64,000 nucleotides of DNA from Desulfovibrio sp. Marseille-P6017 (GCA_900604495.1 UWOR01000005.1:191473-255472), one strand, 5' to 3'; counted from the stretch's first letter, positions 28,041 to 38,549 are shown. A program made the numbers and translations. The notes: generated by a model from the sequence alone, not told the origin.

Positions 28041-29344
28041 CTATATAATGTAACCCCTAGAATAATATATTATTGAATATAGTAATATAGTTAATGCAAC
28101 TTTTTCAAAATACATAATTATAAAATACTTTTTATCTATTTTTATATTAGCACTGTATATATATGTTAAATTTGTTGTAAAAGATATACCAATAATAACG
28201 GAAAATATTCCTATTATGAACCTTGTATCATATAAAATGCTAAAGTTTATTAAATCTATAGTTGATATAGAATTATAAAGGCTTCTTATTATAGATTTGC
28301 TAATCAGTGAGGCATCTGGAAATTTAACTGTACTTATTATTGGATAAAATATTTGACTAAGAAATTCTATTACTGAATTATTATTAAAAAGTAAATCACC
28401 TAGAAAAAACACTACTATTAAATTAGATATTAATTTCATATTTAAATTTAATACATGTCCTAAATTTTCTATTATATTCAAATATTTTCATTCTCTTTAT
28501 TTCTAAATGCTTATTTATTCCCTTTTTAAATTTATCCTTTTTATGTATACTTTCCTTATAATTTGTTTTTACATAATATGATTTCTTTATTTTACTTAAT
28601 GGATATATTCTGCATAAAACCATATTACTTATTATTAATATTAATAATGATACTAAGATAAAACTTTTACTATTTAAGTTAAATTCTGAATATGTATAAC
28701 TCATCATATAAAATGACATAGTTGAAAAATTTATTAGTAGTGTGTATAGTTCATTTAATCTAAGCTTTCCTTTAGAGTACATCAAATGAGTCATATAATA
28801 TCCACAAAAACAATCTGTAAATAAATATATAAATATGATTATTAATGCTTTTCCACTTATCTTAAAATATTTTTTCATAATAGGATGAAAATAGGATTCA
28901 ATAATTTCTAATAATCCATACTCTAATATAAATGGCATAAATACTGCACTTATTGGCAAAACTGTTATTAAATTTAAAACTACATCCTTTATTATTAATG
29001 GTGTATTATCATTTTGAAAGAATATATAATTATTACCATAAAATACATTTAATAATATAATTACACTTAAAATTCTAAAAGAAAATAAATTTTATTTTTA
29101 TTATCTATAAATGATTTTATACTACCTATTATCATAAATAATATTATATATATTTTCAAAACTCTCTATAATTTAATTGAATTAAATCAGATATATGATA
29201 TAAACATAGTTTGAGTTTGATTATTTATATTTATAGGTATGAAAAAAATTATGATTCCAATTATTGAGTAAAAAATCATTTTTAAAATATATAAGAGTCA
29301 TTTTCATCTTTCTCATAACTTTTATTTTTATCTATTCCTTCCAT
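28041..29344 (-). pseudogene. Decayed YjiH-family (Gate domain) permease
   Basis: Homologous in layout to the intact permease at 5585-6964, and of similar total span (about 434 codons). The original start is an ATG at 29344 with AGAGGTGA upstream, opening MEGIDKNKSYEKDE. That frame soon hits a stop. The next pieces occur in other frames: FYSIIGIIIFFIPININ, then FRILSVIILLNVFYGNNY, continuing into VLPISAVFMPFILEYGLLEI. A further frameshift near 28475 moves the end (ENLGHVLNLNMKLISNLIVV) into another frame. At least three frameshifts or stops exist, too many for sequencing error. Confidence 0.85.
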
Positions 29345-29493
29345 TAAAATCACCTCTTACTAACTTTTCAACCTTAAAATTATATATCCTCCTTAAATAA
29401 TAAATTTTATATCATTGCTTATATTGAATGTGATACGGTATAATACTATAAATAAAATAAATAAATAAATACGGTCTTTATAGAGGTGATATA

Positions 29494-30624
29494 TTGAGCT
29501 TAGAAAAAAAAAATAAAACTATTTTAATTTTAACAGCACAATTTGGTGCAGGTCATATAAGTGCTGCTAATGCAATTAAAGATTACATAAATGAACATGA
29601 TGATAATTATAATATAGTAATACAGAATTTTATAAATGCTAGCTTACCTAGAATTAATAAACCTATGGTCAAGATGTATGAGAAAAATACAAAGTATATG
29701 CCTGAGATTTATAATTACTACTACTATTTAAAGAAATCTTTTAATCCTAAGTATGATATTTCTCATATTATATATACACCAAAATTATCAGAGTACATAC
29801 TAGATATAAATCCTGATTTAATTATATCTACATTCCCCTTAGCTGCATCTTGTGTATATAACTTTAATCTTAAACATGATCCTATTCCATGCATTACAGT
29901 TATTACTGATGTTGTTGATAGTTTAGAATGGATTTATCCAAATACAGATATGTATTTTGTTCCTAGTAAAGAAATAAAAAATAGATTGGTACGTAAAGGT
30001 ATTACACCTAATAGCATTAAAGTTACAGGTGTACCTATAAATAAAAACTTTAATGTTTCTCAAAAGAAATATATACCTGGAAAATATAGACTACTTTTAC
30101 TAGGCGGTGGTCGTGGATTATTTGATTTTGATGAGAACTTTATGCATTGGATAGATAACTTTGTAGGCATTAATAAAGATATATTGGAAGTTACCATTGT
30201 TGCTGGAAAGAATAAAAAACTTTACGAAAACCTAACAGAAAAAAAACCTTTAAGTAATGTAAAAGTTCTTGGTTTTGTCACAAATATGCATGAATTAGTA
30301 AAAGATTATGATTTAATGCTAACAAAGCCAGGTGGTGCTACTTTATTTGAGGCAATTCACTCAGAGACACCTATAATTGTAAAATTACCTAAGGTTGGTC
30401 AAGAGATTGAAAATGCTAAGTTTATTGTAGATAAAGGTATTGGAATCATTTATAATGATGATGAAGATCTTAAAGAAATTTTTGAATCTATAGTATCTAA
30501 TAAGTTTAATTCAATAATTAAATTTATGTTAGAAAATATAGTCGACTTTAAGAAAACTATTCATCCTGAAAATATATATAATTATATATGTGAATTAATA
30601 GAAGATAAAAGTATTGAAAAATAA
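29494..30624 (+). CDS. MGDG-synthase/UgtP-type glycosyltransferase (GT28)
   Basis: Peripheral-membrane glycosyltransferase related to processive diacylglycerol glucosyltransferase and MGDG synthase, which add hexose to diacylglycerol to make glycolipid anchors. The N-terminal acceptor domain starts LILTAQFGAGHISAANAI (residues 11-28). The family loop ITDVVDSLEWIYPNTDMYFV is near residue 139. The C-terminal donor-binding part contains LLLLGGGRGLFDF and LMLTKPGGATLFEAIHSETP (residues 274-293). The start is TTG with AGAGGTG upstream. At 376 residues it is full length and monocistronic. Confidence 0.87.
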   Translation: MSLEKKNKTILILTAQFGAGHISAANAIKDYINEHDDNYNIVIQNFINASLPRINKPMVKMYEKNTKYMPEIYNYYYYLKKSFNPKYDISHIIYTPKLSEYILDINPDLIISTFPLAASCVYNFNLKHDPIPCITVITDVVDSLEWIYPNTDMYFVPSKEIKNRLVRKGITPNSIKVTGVPINKNFNVSQKKYIPGKYRLLLLGGGRGLFDFDENFMHWIDNFVGINKDILEVTIVAGKNKKLYENLTEKKPLSNVKVLGFVTNMHELVKDYDLMLTKPGGATLFEAIHSETPIIVKLPKVGQEIENAKFIVDKGIGIIYNDDEDLKEIFESIVSNKFNSIIKFMLENIVDFKKTIHPENIYNYICELIEDKSIEK

Positions 30625-30651
30625 AAGGCGCTAATTTAGCACCTTTTATTT
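30623..30651. terminator. Bidirectional terminator
   Basis: AAAAGGCGCTAA / TTAGCACCTTTT between convergent genes. Confidence 0.7.
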
Positions 30652-31344
30652 TTATTTATTAACTTTTTTATATTTATTTAAATTTATAACTATTCCTTCA
30701 TTTTTACCATTAATACTACTTTTATTTGAAATTGATTTATCTACTGCTGTTTTTAAAATAATTTTATATATTGTGTATAATTCTATTCCACTAAATGTTA
30801 TTAAACTTAATATTTCAATGCTATATCCATTGTTATAACCTAAAATTCCATAGTTTATAATTGAATAAAATCTTATAAATATTGATACTAGGAGCTGAAG
30901 TATTAAAGTACTTGTCAAAAAATCAAATTCATTCTCTAGTTTTCTCTTTCTTATAATAGTATTTATTTGTAAATTTCTACTGGAGTTTGTATTTAAAATA
31001 TCTGAATAAATTTGACTAAAAATATTTCTGTTAAATAAATTTAATAATAATATAACCCCAGCACATAAGCCAATTAAATAAGTTATATAAGTATATATTT
31101 CTATTCCTGATTTGTGATATTTTGAAAAATAAATACATAATGTCATTGCTATCATTATACTTAATCCTGATACACTCACTCTATTCTGTCTATATTTTGT
31201 ATATGAAGTATAACAAATTCCTGCTAATATTAAATAAAAAACGTAAGAACCAAATTTGTTCATTCCACTTATATAATATAAAATTATAGGCGATGCTATA
31301 TAGATTGTAAAATCAATTAATAATTTACGTTTTATTTTTATCAC
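30652..31344 (-). CDS. Six-TM membrane protein, unknown
   Basis: About 230 residues with six predicted membrane helices (roughly residues 9-25, 32-48, 58-75, 82-105, 140-165 and 172-200) and a basic C-terminal tail. No recognisable motif. The start is uncertain. The ribosome site AGAGGA is followed almost at once by GTG (31344), and no ATG or TTG follows at normal spacing, only ATA codons. I list the GTG. The same oddity is seen at 10397. Confidence 0.5.
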   Translation of the reverse strand: MIKIKRKLLIDFTIYIASPIILYYISGMNKFGSYVFYLILAGICYTSYTKYRQNRVSVSGLSIMIAMTLCIYFSKYHKSGIEIYTYITYLIGLCAGVILLLNLFNRNIFSQIYSDILNTNSSRNLQINTIIRKRKLENEFDFLTSTLILQLLVSIFIRFYSIINYGILGYNNGYSIEILSLITFSGIELYTIYKIILKTAVDKSISNKSSINGKNEGIVINLNKYKKVNK

Positions 31345-31510
31345 TTCCTCTAGCAATAATTTTAAACTTAGTTTTTAGCATTTATTTTATATAAAAATAA
31401 AAGTTTGACTTTAACTTGTCAGAACTTTTTATCTATCAAATTTATCTCATATTAATCTATATGCTTTTAATTACTAAAAATTTCACCCCTATAATTATAT
31501 TTTTGATAAA

Positions 31511-31553
31511 AAAATATAAGGCTAAAAGTATTATTACTTTGCCTTATATTCTT
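31511..31553 (-). terminator. Terminator of the M23 peptidase gene
   Basis: ATATAAGGCAAAGTA / TACTTTTAGCCTTATAT then T7 on the minus strand. Confidence 0.75.
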
Positions 31554-31559
31554 AATTAA

Positions 31560-32398
31560 CTATTTTGTTACTCCGTTTATTGGATTAATATTTTCACCTT
31601 TTATTTTAACTTCAAAATGAACATGATTCCTGTAGAGTCTCCTGTTGTACCAACTTTTGAAATAACTTGTCCTTGCTTTACAATATCGCCTTCTTGAACT
31701 ATATTATAATTATTATGTGCATATATAGTTGTTTTACCATCAAAATGATTTATTTTTACTACATTTCCATATCCATTTTGATATCCTGAAAAACTAACTA
31801 TACCATCATCAATTGCTAATATATCAGTATCTTGTGGTGCTGGTATATCTATTCCTTTATGAAAGCTTTTTATATTAGTTATAGGATGTATTCTATACCC
31901 ATACCCTGAGCTTATGTCCTTATATTCCTTTAAAGGCCATATTCCTTTTATAAAGTCTATACCTTCTGATGATAATTTCTCTGCTGCTTCTTCTTCTAAA
32001 CATTTTTCTAATTGTACGCCTTCAATTAATTCATCTTGTAATTGTTTACCTAAAGTTTCTTTTTCTTGTTCCATATTATTTATATCAGATTTTATCGCTT
32101 CTTCTTCATCTGATATACTATCTTCTTGTATAAAACTCAATTTTACAATTTCTAATTCATTATCATCATTTAAATCATCTTGTCCATCATTTTTCAATTC
32201 TTGTTTCTTTGATTCTAATCTATTATTTAATTCATCTATTTTAGCCTTTAAATAACTTTGCTTTTCTTTATTCTCTATTAACATATCTAACTTATTTTCT
32301 TCTCCAAATGCATAAGACATTTTATTAATACTAACGGACATGACTAATAATAGTGATACAAATAAATGTAATATCACTTTCTTAAAATTTTCATCCAT
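31560..32398 (-). pseudogene. M23 (LytM) peptidase frameshifted at the HxH motif
   Basis: Secreted peptidoglycan endopeptidase: a signal segment (residues 8-30), a long Glu/Lys/Asp coiled coil (35-145), then an M23 domain. The first zinc ligands are visible in GYGYRIHPI and SFHKGIDIPAP. In the natural frame the C-terminus reads STGIMFILKLK and stops at 31601. Adding one A at about 31622 restores TGNHVHFEVKIKGENINPIN and then GVTK, with a stop at 31560. That contains the essential HVHFE. The lesion therefore removes the catalytic His and third zinc ligand, and lies in a short A run. It may be a true null allele or a sequencing error. Confidence 0.85.
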
Positions 32399-32475
32399 TT
32401 TTTATCCTCCTTTTACAACTATATATTAATATAGACTAATTATGTAAGTTTTATTCACTTTATTGTATTCAATGT

Positions 32476-32520
32476 AAAAATGACTACATTAAAACCAAAA
32501 TTTAATGTAGTCATTTTCTA
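32476..32520 (-). terminator. Terminator of the glutamine synthetase gene
   Basis: AAAATGACTACATTAAA / TTTAATGTAGTCATTTT strong hairpin with flanking A/T runs. Confidence 0.85.
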
Positions 32521-32527
32521 AATAAAA

Positions 32528-34426
32528 TTAATATATATTCTTTTTATATTGCATATATAGTTTTCTTACTTCAACCATATTTTTCTTTAATTCTAATTGT
32601 AATTTTGATGCAGTTTCATAGTCTTCACCTTCGATAGCATCTCTTATTTGAGTAAATAAAGATTTTCTTGTTAATGTATCTTTCATTACATTGAATTTAA
32701 TATCTGATATTGAATTCCATATAACTTCATCTAATGCATCCATGTTTTCTTTTGTATGTAATTTTACATAATTTCTTATTCTTGCTGAATAAGTTTTTAT
32801 TATTCTATATTCTAATTCCTTTTTCCATTTATCTATTGATCCGACTTTAAATGAATTTATTATTTTATCAGTGAATACATCCCCTTGTTTTAATGCTTCT
32901 AATTTTTCTTCATATATTTCTAAGTTTCTTACATTTTCATATACTGTAGCTGGTGGTACTGAAAATCTTTCATTTAACTCTTCTTGAGTATAGTGTTCAA
33001 ATACATCATTTTCATCTCTATAAGCTCTATTTTTATCTAAGTAAAAACTTTCTTCACCTATATCTTTTGATAATTCTTTTTCTAATTCTTTAGTTGTAAG
33101 TTTACTTTTTGCTACAGCCTTTATACCATGTAACATTGTTTGATAACATCCAGCTATTACTAAGTAAGCATTTGATAATGGATTAGGAGCTCTTAACTCA
33201 AATCTTAATGTTTTTGGATTTTCTGCATCTCTTACTAGTCCTACAAGTACAGATCTATTTCTTGATGGAATTTCATATGTATGACCTAGTGAAGTAACTA
33301 TACAAACAGGAGCTTCAAATCCTGGCACTAATCTATTAAAAGCATCATTTGTTGATGTTACAAATGGATTTAATACTTCATAGTTATTAAGTATACCCAT
33401 TAATGCACCATATCCAATCTCACTTAAATAGTCATCTTTCATATCTATTGGTGCAAATAAATTCTTTAGACTTCCATCTTTTAACCTAGCACTTACACCT
33501 ACATGAGTATGTTTTCCACTGCCTGCTACACCATGTATTGGTTTTGCTTTAAATGTTACCTCTAAACCATTTGATGTAAATATATCTTCTATAACTTCTC
33601 TTACAACAAGTTCATTATCTGCAGCTTGAAGAGGTGATGCAAATTTCCAAGACACTTCTAATTGCTCCATAGCATGATTTGTTTTACCATCTATACTTAT
33701 AGTACTTTGTATTCCTCCAACTTCTTTATGAGCCATCTCAGGACATATACCTTTAGCTTGAATAGTTATTAATGTTTTTTCTAAACAAGTTCTTATTAAA
33801 CCATGAGTTCTTTTCCAATATTGTTCTTTTAAACTTTGAGATACTGATAATTCTTCTAGATCTGCTTTATCTTCTGGAGTATTCACCCAAAATTCTAATT
33901 CAGTAGCAGAAGTTAATAATATAGTATCAATTTCACTTACATCTTTAATTCCTATGTTGTTTATCATATGAGGATATTCATTAAATACTTCTAAAAGTGA
34001 TTCTTTAAAATAAGTTTCAGCTTTTTGCAGCACTCCCCTTGAACATACATTTTTGTTATCGTGTATTAAAAAAGCAGGTATTTTTAATGTTCCTATTGGT
34101 AAATTAGTTTCTTCATCTATATGTTCTAAGTTATAATCAACATACCATCTACTACTTTCATCTGGCATTAAGTCAACTTTAGCATTATTTAAAGTTGCTA
34201 TTTCGTAAAGCTCAACACTTGATCCATCAGTTTGAACTGCTGATGATAAGAAACTTTCTATATCATCTAAAAATAGTTCCATAGGTATTTTTTCATCAGT
34301 TGCATTTCCTCCCAAATCAACACCTACTAATGAAACAAATTTTATGTGTTTGTGTTCTTTAAGCAAAGACTTTAATTCATTTGCGTCAAATCTTTCTTTT
34401 TCTATTACATGTAGTAATTTACTCAT
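32528..34426 (-). CDS. glnA: Glutamine synthetase, long clostridial form (632 aa)
   Basis: ATP-dependent ligase making glutamine from glutamate and ammonia. The catalytic domain contains ATELEFWVNTP (metal-binding Glu, about residue 173) and HKEVGGIQSTIS. The KPIHGVAGSGKHTHVG loop (about residue 301) equals the NGSGMHxH signature. LVPGFEAPV and SRNRSVLVGLVR supply ammonium and ATP/phosphate-site residues. At 632 residues it is longer than GS-I (about 445). The extra C-terminal 150 residues are helical (KKELEYRIIKTYSARIRNYV). No adenylylation loop can be claimed. It is monocistronic, without a visible GlnR-type operator. Confidence 0.88.
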   Translation of the reverse strand: MSKLLHVIEKERFDANELKSLLKEHKHIKFVSLVGVDLGGNATDEKIPMELFLDDIESFLSSAVQTDGSSVELYEIATLNNAKVDLMPDESSRWYVDYNLEHIDEETNLPIGTLKIPAFLIHDNKNVCSRGVLQKAETYFKESLLEVFNEYPHMINNIGIKDVSEIDTILLTSATELEFWVNTPEDKADLEELSVSQSLKEQYWKRTHGLIRTCLEKTLITIQAKGICPEMAHKEVGGIQSTISIDGKTNHAMEQLEVSWKFASPLQAADNELVVREVIEDIFTSNGLEVTFKAKPIHGVAGSGKHTHVGVSARLKDGSLKNLFAPIDMKDDYLSEIGYGALMGILNNYEVLNPFVTSTNDAFNRLVPGFEAPVCIVTSLGHTYEIPSRNRSVLVGLVRDAENPKTLRFELRAPNPLSNAYLVIAGCYQTMLHGIKAVAKSKLTTKELEKELSKDIGEESFYLDKNRAYRDENDVFEHYTQEELNERFSVPPATVYENVRNLEIYEEKLEALKQGDVFTDKIINSFKVGSIDKWKKELEYRIIKTYSARIRNYVKLHTKENMDALDEVIWNSISDIKFNVMKDTLTRKSLFTQIRDAIEGEDYETASKLQLELKKNMVEVRKLYMQYKKNIY

Positions 34427-34701
34427 TGATAACTCCCCCTTAAGATGCGCTTATGCTACTTTTTATTTTATTTTGTATATTTTTATTCGTTTTATTCTTT
34501 ATAATATTATATATTAGAGTTTAAAAGTTCGCAATATTTTTATTATTCATTTCTTTCATCTATCTATTATACAACTTTTCTAGTTATATTTGTTGTTCTT
34601 TTGATAGTTATATTTCAAATTTTTATTATTATAGGGTATACTATTAATATAAAAACTTTTTTATTATTAATAAAATGCAAAGAAATTTAGGAGAGAAAGC
34701 T

Positions 34702-35487
34702 ATGGAATATATAGTATTTGATTTAGAGTTTAATCAAGGTTTTGATAGATCTCTTAATAAAACTGTATCTAACGAAAGGTGTCCTTTTGAGATAATACAA
34801 TTAGGTGCAATTAAGTTGGATTCTAACTTTAATATGATAGATACTTTTAATGCTTATGTAAAACCTGAGATATATAAAGATATTCATCCTTTCATACAAA
34901 AAATGACTAGCATTACTAAGGATGATGTAAAAAATGCTCAAGGTTTCCCTCAAGTATTTAAAGAGTTCAAAAAATTTATTTCTTCTAAGAAAGCTGTATT
35001 CGGTGTTTGGGGTACTGCTGACTTAAAAGAATTATATAGGAATGTAAGTTATTATGATTTACCATCAAAGTCTTTACCAAAAAATTATATTAATATACAA
35101 GAACATGCATCTAAATATTTTAATAATCCTTCTGGTAAAAGCATAGGGCTTCAAAATGCAATTTCAATACTTGGATTAAATCAAGATAAATCTTATCATA
35201 ATGCTTTAAATGATGCTTATTATACTGCTCAAGTATTCATAAAAATAAATAATCCAAGCATAGTTCCAGATGTGTACATTTATACTCCCGTAAAGCCATC
35301 ACAATCTAAAAGAAAATCAAAAAAAGAAGTTAATTACGATAAATTATTTAGTGAATTTGAAAAAATTTTAGAACGCTCTTTAACAAAAGAAGAGAAAAAA
35401 ATAATAGATTTAGCATATAAAATGGGCAAAACAAATCAATTTTTAACAGAAGCTAAAGATTCTAAAGTAAATTATAAAAAAAGATAG
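34702..35487 (+). CDS. DEDDh 3'-5' exonuclease (KapD/ERI-1-like)
   Basis: RNase T / DNA polymerase III epsilon-type exonuclease acting on RNA or DNA 3' ends. ExoI is YIVFDLEFNQGF (Asp and Glu, residues 3-14), ExoII is the FGVWGTADLKEL block (Asp near residue 104), and ExoIII is SYHNALNDAYYTAQVF (His and Asp near residues 170-175). A Lys-rich C-terminal extension of about 65 residues follows. I choose the ATG preceded by TTAGGAGAG rather than the upstream ATG nine codons earlier, which lies before that ribosome site. Confidence 0.87.
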   Translation: MEYIVFDLEFNQGFDRSLNKTVSNERCPFEIIQLGAIKLDSNFNMIDTFNAYVKPEIYKDIHPFIQKMTSITKDDVKNAQGFPQVFKEFKKFISSKKAVFGVWGTADLKELYRNVSYYDLPSKSLPKNYINIQEHASKYFNNPSGKSIGLQNAISILGLNQDKSYHNALNDAYYTAQVFIKINNPSIVPDVYIYTPVKPSQSKRKSKKEVNYDKLFSEFEKILERSLTKEEKKIIDLAYKMGKTNQFLTEAKDSKVNYKKR

Positions 35488-35519
35488 GCGAAAACTTTAA
35501 TAATTTTCGCCTTTTCTTT
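35487..35519. terminator. Bidirectional terminator
   Basis: AGGCGAAAA / TTTTCGCCT hairpin with T-rich flanks between convergent genes. Confidence 0.8.
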
Positions 35520-35522
35520 ATA

Positions 35523-36038
35523 CTAAACTAATTCTATTCTATTTTCTTCTTTAGCTTTAGCATCTCCTTTAATAACTTTTAAAGACTTTCCATCTTCTAA
35601 TGCTGTAAATATTACTGGAGTTATATCTGATTTAGCATTTTTTTGAACATATTTAACATCCATTTTAGCAAGCTTATCTCCTGCTTTTACTTTATCTCCT
35701 GCTTTTACAAATACCTCAAATCCTTGACCTTTTAAATTAACTGTATCTATTCCCATATGTATAAGCATTTCTACATTATCATTGCTTCTTAATCCTATTG
35801 CATGCTTAGTATCAAATACCATTTCTACTGTACCACTTATTGGTGAAACAAAAACTCCATCAGAAGTTTTTACAGCAAACCCATCCCCCATCATTTTTTG
35901 AGAAAATACTTCATCTGGAACTTCAGATATATCTAATATTTCTCCATTTGTCGGACATACTATTCCTTTTAATTCTACTGTGTTTTTATCTTCTACAACC
36001 ACATCTTTTTTCTTTTTAAAAAAATCAAATAATCCCAT
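35523..36038 (-). CDS. PTS glucose-type IIA protein of the sucrose cluster
   Basis: Stand-alone phosphotransferase EIIA (Crr-like) that relays phosphate from HPr to an EIIB. The phosphorylated His is His94 in EMLIHMGIDTVNL, and the partner His79 lies in FDTKHAIGL. The family blocks GDGFAVKTSDGVFVSP and GTVEMVF are present. ScrA in this cluster has IIB and IIC domains only, so this protein very likely supplies its IIA. The first 10 residues (MGLFDFFKKK) form a short amphipathic segment. The second ATG is used, because GAGGAG is too close to the first. It is the last gene of scrB-scrK-IIA. Confidence 0.9.
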   Translation of the reverse strand: MGLFDFFKKKKDVVVEDKNTVELKGIVCPTNGEILDISEVPDEVFSQKMMGDGFAVKTSDGVFVSPISGTVEMVFDTKHAIGLRSNDNVEMLIHMGIDTVNLKGQGFEVFVKAGDKVKAGDKLAKMDVKYVQKNAKSDITPVIFTALEDGKSLKVIKGDAKAKEENRIELV

Positions 36039-36059
36039 TTTCATTCTCCTCTGTATTTA

Positions 36060-37016
36060 TTATTTTATTTCTTCTAATGTACACATAGCTGCTATCGCAC
36101 CTTTTTTAGTAGTTGTGTCTGCAGCATATCTGTTACTAAAATCTAACATATCTTTTACTATTTTTTCATCTAATTTATCTATATTTTCTACAGTTACATT
36201 TTCTCTACCTAATTGATATAAAAATGACCCTATAAAAGAATCTCCTGCTCCTGTAGTATCTATTGCATCTACTTTTAATCCATTACTTTCTATAATATTC
36301 ATATTTTTTGTTATAAATAGAGCTCCATTAGCTCCTCTTGTATATATAACTACCTTTACATTACCTACAAATAAGTTTTCTAGTGCTTTATTTTCATCTT
36401 TTATACCTGTTATAAATTCTAATTCTTCATCAGATATTTTAACTATATTACATAAAGGTAAAAATTCTAGAATTACATTTTTACAATCATTTTCATTTTT
36501 CCAAAGTGGTAACCTTACATTTGGATCAAAACTTATTATTGCCTTATTTTTTTTAGCAAGTTCTATAGCTTTTTTATGAGCATACTTCATAGGCGACTCA
36601 ACTAAGTCTACTGAACAGAAATGTAATATTCCACAATCTAAAAACCAATCTTCTTCTATATTATTTTCTTCAAGTAATAAATCAGCACTTGGGTTTCTAT
36701 AGAATGAAAAATCTCTATTGCCATCTTCTTTTAAAGAAACAAAAGCAAGCCCTGTATTAGCTTTATTCGTTCTTAATACATATTCTGTATTGACACTTGC
36801 ATCATTAAGAACATCTATTATATGATCTCCAAAAGCATCCATTCCTAATTGTGATACAAAGTATGCGTTTCCACCTAGTTTTGCAACTGCAGCTGCAACA
36901 TTAGCTGGTGCTCCCCCTGCAATCCTTTCAAATTCTGTAACTTCTTTTAGCATACAATTCTTTTTATTTGGTATAAAGTCTATTAATGCTTCTCCAATGG
37001 TCATTATTTTATACAT
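36060..37016 (-). CDS. scrK: Fructokinase (PfkB family)
   Basis: Phosphorylates the fructose released by sucrose-6-phosphate hydrolase, feeding glycolysis. PfkB signature 1 is visible in GGAPANVAAAVAKLGG (residues 34-49). Signature 2 with the catalytic Asp is in DAIDTTGAGDSFIGSFLYQL (about residues 241-260), and TRGANGALFI supports ATP binding. The length of 318 is normal. Its start overlaps the end of scrB by 8 bases, showing translational coupling, and the IIA gene follows 21 bases downstream. Confidence 0.92.
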   Translation of the reverse strand: MYKIMTIGEALIDFIPNKKNCMLKEVTEFERIAGGAPANVAAAVAKLGGNAYFVSQLGMDAFGDHIIDVLNDASVNTEYVLRTNKANTGLAFVSLKEDGNRDFSFYRNPSADLLLEENNIEEDWFLDCGILHFCSVDLVESPMKYAHKKAIELAKKNKAIISFDPNVRLPLWKNENDCKNVILEFLPLCNIVKISDEELEFITGIKDENKALENLFVGNVKVVIYTRGANGALFITKNMNIIESNGLKVDAIDTTGAGDSFIGSFLYQLGRENVTVENIDKLDEKIVKDMLDFSNRYAADTTTKKGAIAAMCTLEEIK

Positions 37017-38484
37017 ATTTATATTCTCCCAATTCGTATAAATTAATTTTTATATCATTTAAATTACCCTTAAATTCTATATCATTATTTCTTTCTTTGC
37101 AATACATACGACTTGTAAATACTTCTTCTCCGTAATTTACAAATATTTCAACACTAGATTTATCTACAAATATTCTTAAACTTTCTAGCCTATCAATCTT
37201 AACTGCTCTTAATCTTCTTCCATATCCACTTTCTTTAAAGCTTAATTTTATTAATTTTTCATCATTATTATATTTTATATTACAGTCTGATTTTAAGTTT
37301 AATTCAAAGTTATCGATTTCACTATTAAATTTAACTTCAAGTTCATAAACATCGCCTTTTAACTCACTAAATTCTTGTATATTATTTAGATAATTTGTAA
37401 TCTTATTTTTTCTTAACTTTTCAATTTCTTTTACTGGAAGTTGAAGTAATTTATTATTTACAAAAATTAATTCTCTAGGCATAGTTAATGCATGCATCCA
37501 TCCATTTATATCTGTTGGATTTGTATAGTGATCTTTTTCTATATCTGGAAGACCCATCCATCCTATTAGTATAGTTCTTCCTTTTTCATCTACAAAAGTT
37601 TGTGGAGCATAGAAGTCAAAACCTCTATCTAGTTCAACAAATTCTCCAAAGGTAAATTCTCCTTTATCAAAATTCATATCACCTAAGAAATAGCCACTTT
37701 GATATATATTATTATACTTATATCCATCCTCTCTTATACCCTGTGGTGACATAGATAACATGTATTTGATATTTCCATTCTTAACATCCTTTAGCTTTAT
37801 TAAGTCTGGGCACTCCCACATGTATCCAAATTTTTCCTTAGTAGTTATTGTATTTATATAATTCCAATCTTCTAAATTATTTGATTTATATAATAATATA
37901 CATCCCTTATCTGTATTATCTCTAGCTCCTAATACCATATAATAACTATTATCTTTTTTTAATACTTTAGGGTCTCTAACATGACAAGTCATATTTTGTG
38001 GATAATCTATATTTTCTAATAAAACTTTTTTTTCACTAAAATTTATTCCATCTTCACTTGTAAACATCATTGTATTATGACCTCTACCAGAAGATATATA
38101 ATCATGATTTCCTAAGTGTTTTACATTTCCTGTATAAAAAAAGTTTATTTTATCATCTTCTATAAATGCACTTCCTGAATAAACACCATGAATATCATAA
38201 ATTGTGTCAGGAAAAATTACTGCCCCTCTATCTTCCCAGTTTATTAAATCTTTAGATACATATTGACCCCATAACTTTATTCCACCTTTAACTTCAAATG
38301 GTGAATATTGATAAAATATATGATACTCCCCTTTAAATTGACATAATCCATTAGGATCATTTAGCCAACCTATTGGAGGCATTAAATGAAACTTCAATCT
38401 AAACTCATCTTTATCAACTTTTGTTTTTTCATAACTCTTGTAAACTTCAAGTACTTTTGAAAGTTCTCTTTTTATAATACTCAT
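37009..38484 (-). CDS. scrB: Sucrose-6-phosphate hydrolase (GH32)
   Basis: Intracellular beta-fructosidase that splits sucrose-6-phosphate to glucose-6-phosphate and fructose. The GH32 nucleophile Asp43 is in IGWLNDPNGL. The RDP motif (HVRDPKVLK) stabilises the transition state, and the acid/base Glu is in WECPDLIKL. A C-terminal beta-sandwich with LRIFVDKSSVEIFVN completes the enzyme. ATG 38484 is chosen for its AAAGGAGG site; a TTG two codons upstream is poorer. It is the first gene of the scrB-scrK-IIA operon, with an operator and a cre-like site upstream. Confidence 0.94.
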   Translation of the reverse strand: MSIIKRELSKVLEVYKSYEKTKVDKDEFRLKFHLMPPIGWLNDPNGLCQFKGEYHIFYQYSPFEVKGGIKLWGQYVSKDLINWEDRGAVIFPDTIYDIHGVYSGSAFIEDDKINFFYTGNVKHLGNHDYISSGRGHNTMMFTSEDGINFSEKKVLLENIDYPQNMTCHVRDPKVLKKDNSYYMVLGARDNTDKGCILLYKSNNLEDWNYINTITTKEKFGYMWECPDLIKLKDVKNGNIKYMLSMSPQGIREDGYKYNNIYQSGYFLGDMNFDKGEFTFGEFVELDRGFDFYAPQTFVDEKGRTILIGWMGLPDIEKDHYTNPTDINGWMHALTMPRELIFVNNKLLQLPVKEIEKLRKNKITNYLNNIQEFSELKGDVYELEVKFNSEIDNFELNLKSDCNIKYNNDEKLIKLSFKESGYGRRLRAVKIDRLESLRIFVDKSSVEIFVNYGEEVFTSRMYCKERNNDIEFKGNLNDIKINLYELGEYKYV

Positions 38485-38549
38485 ATACAACCTCCTTTTT
38501 AATATATTGTTCTATATAAATTAAATTCATAACTAAGTAATATTTTTAT

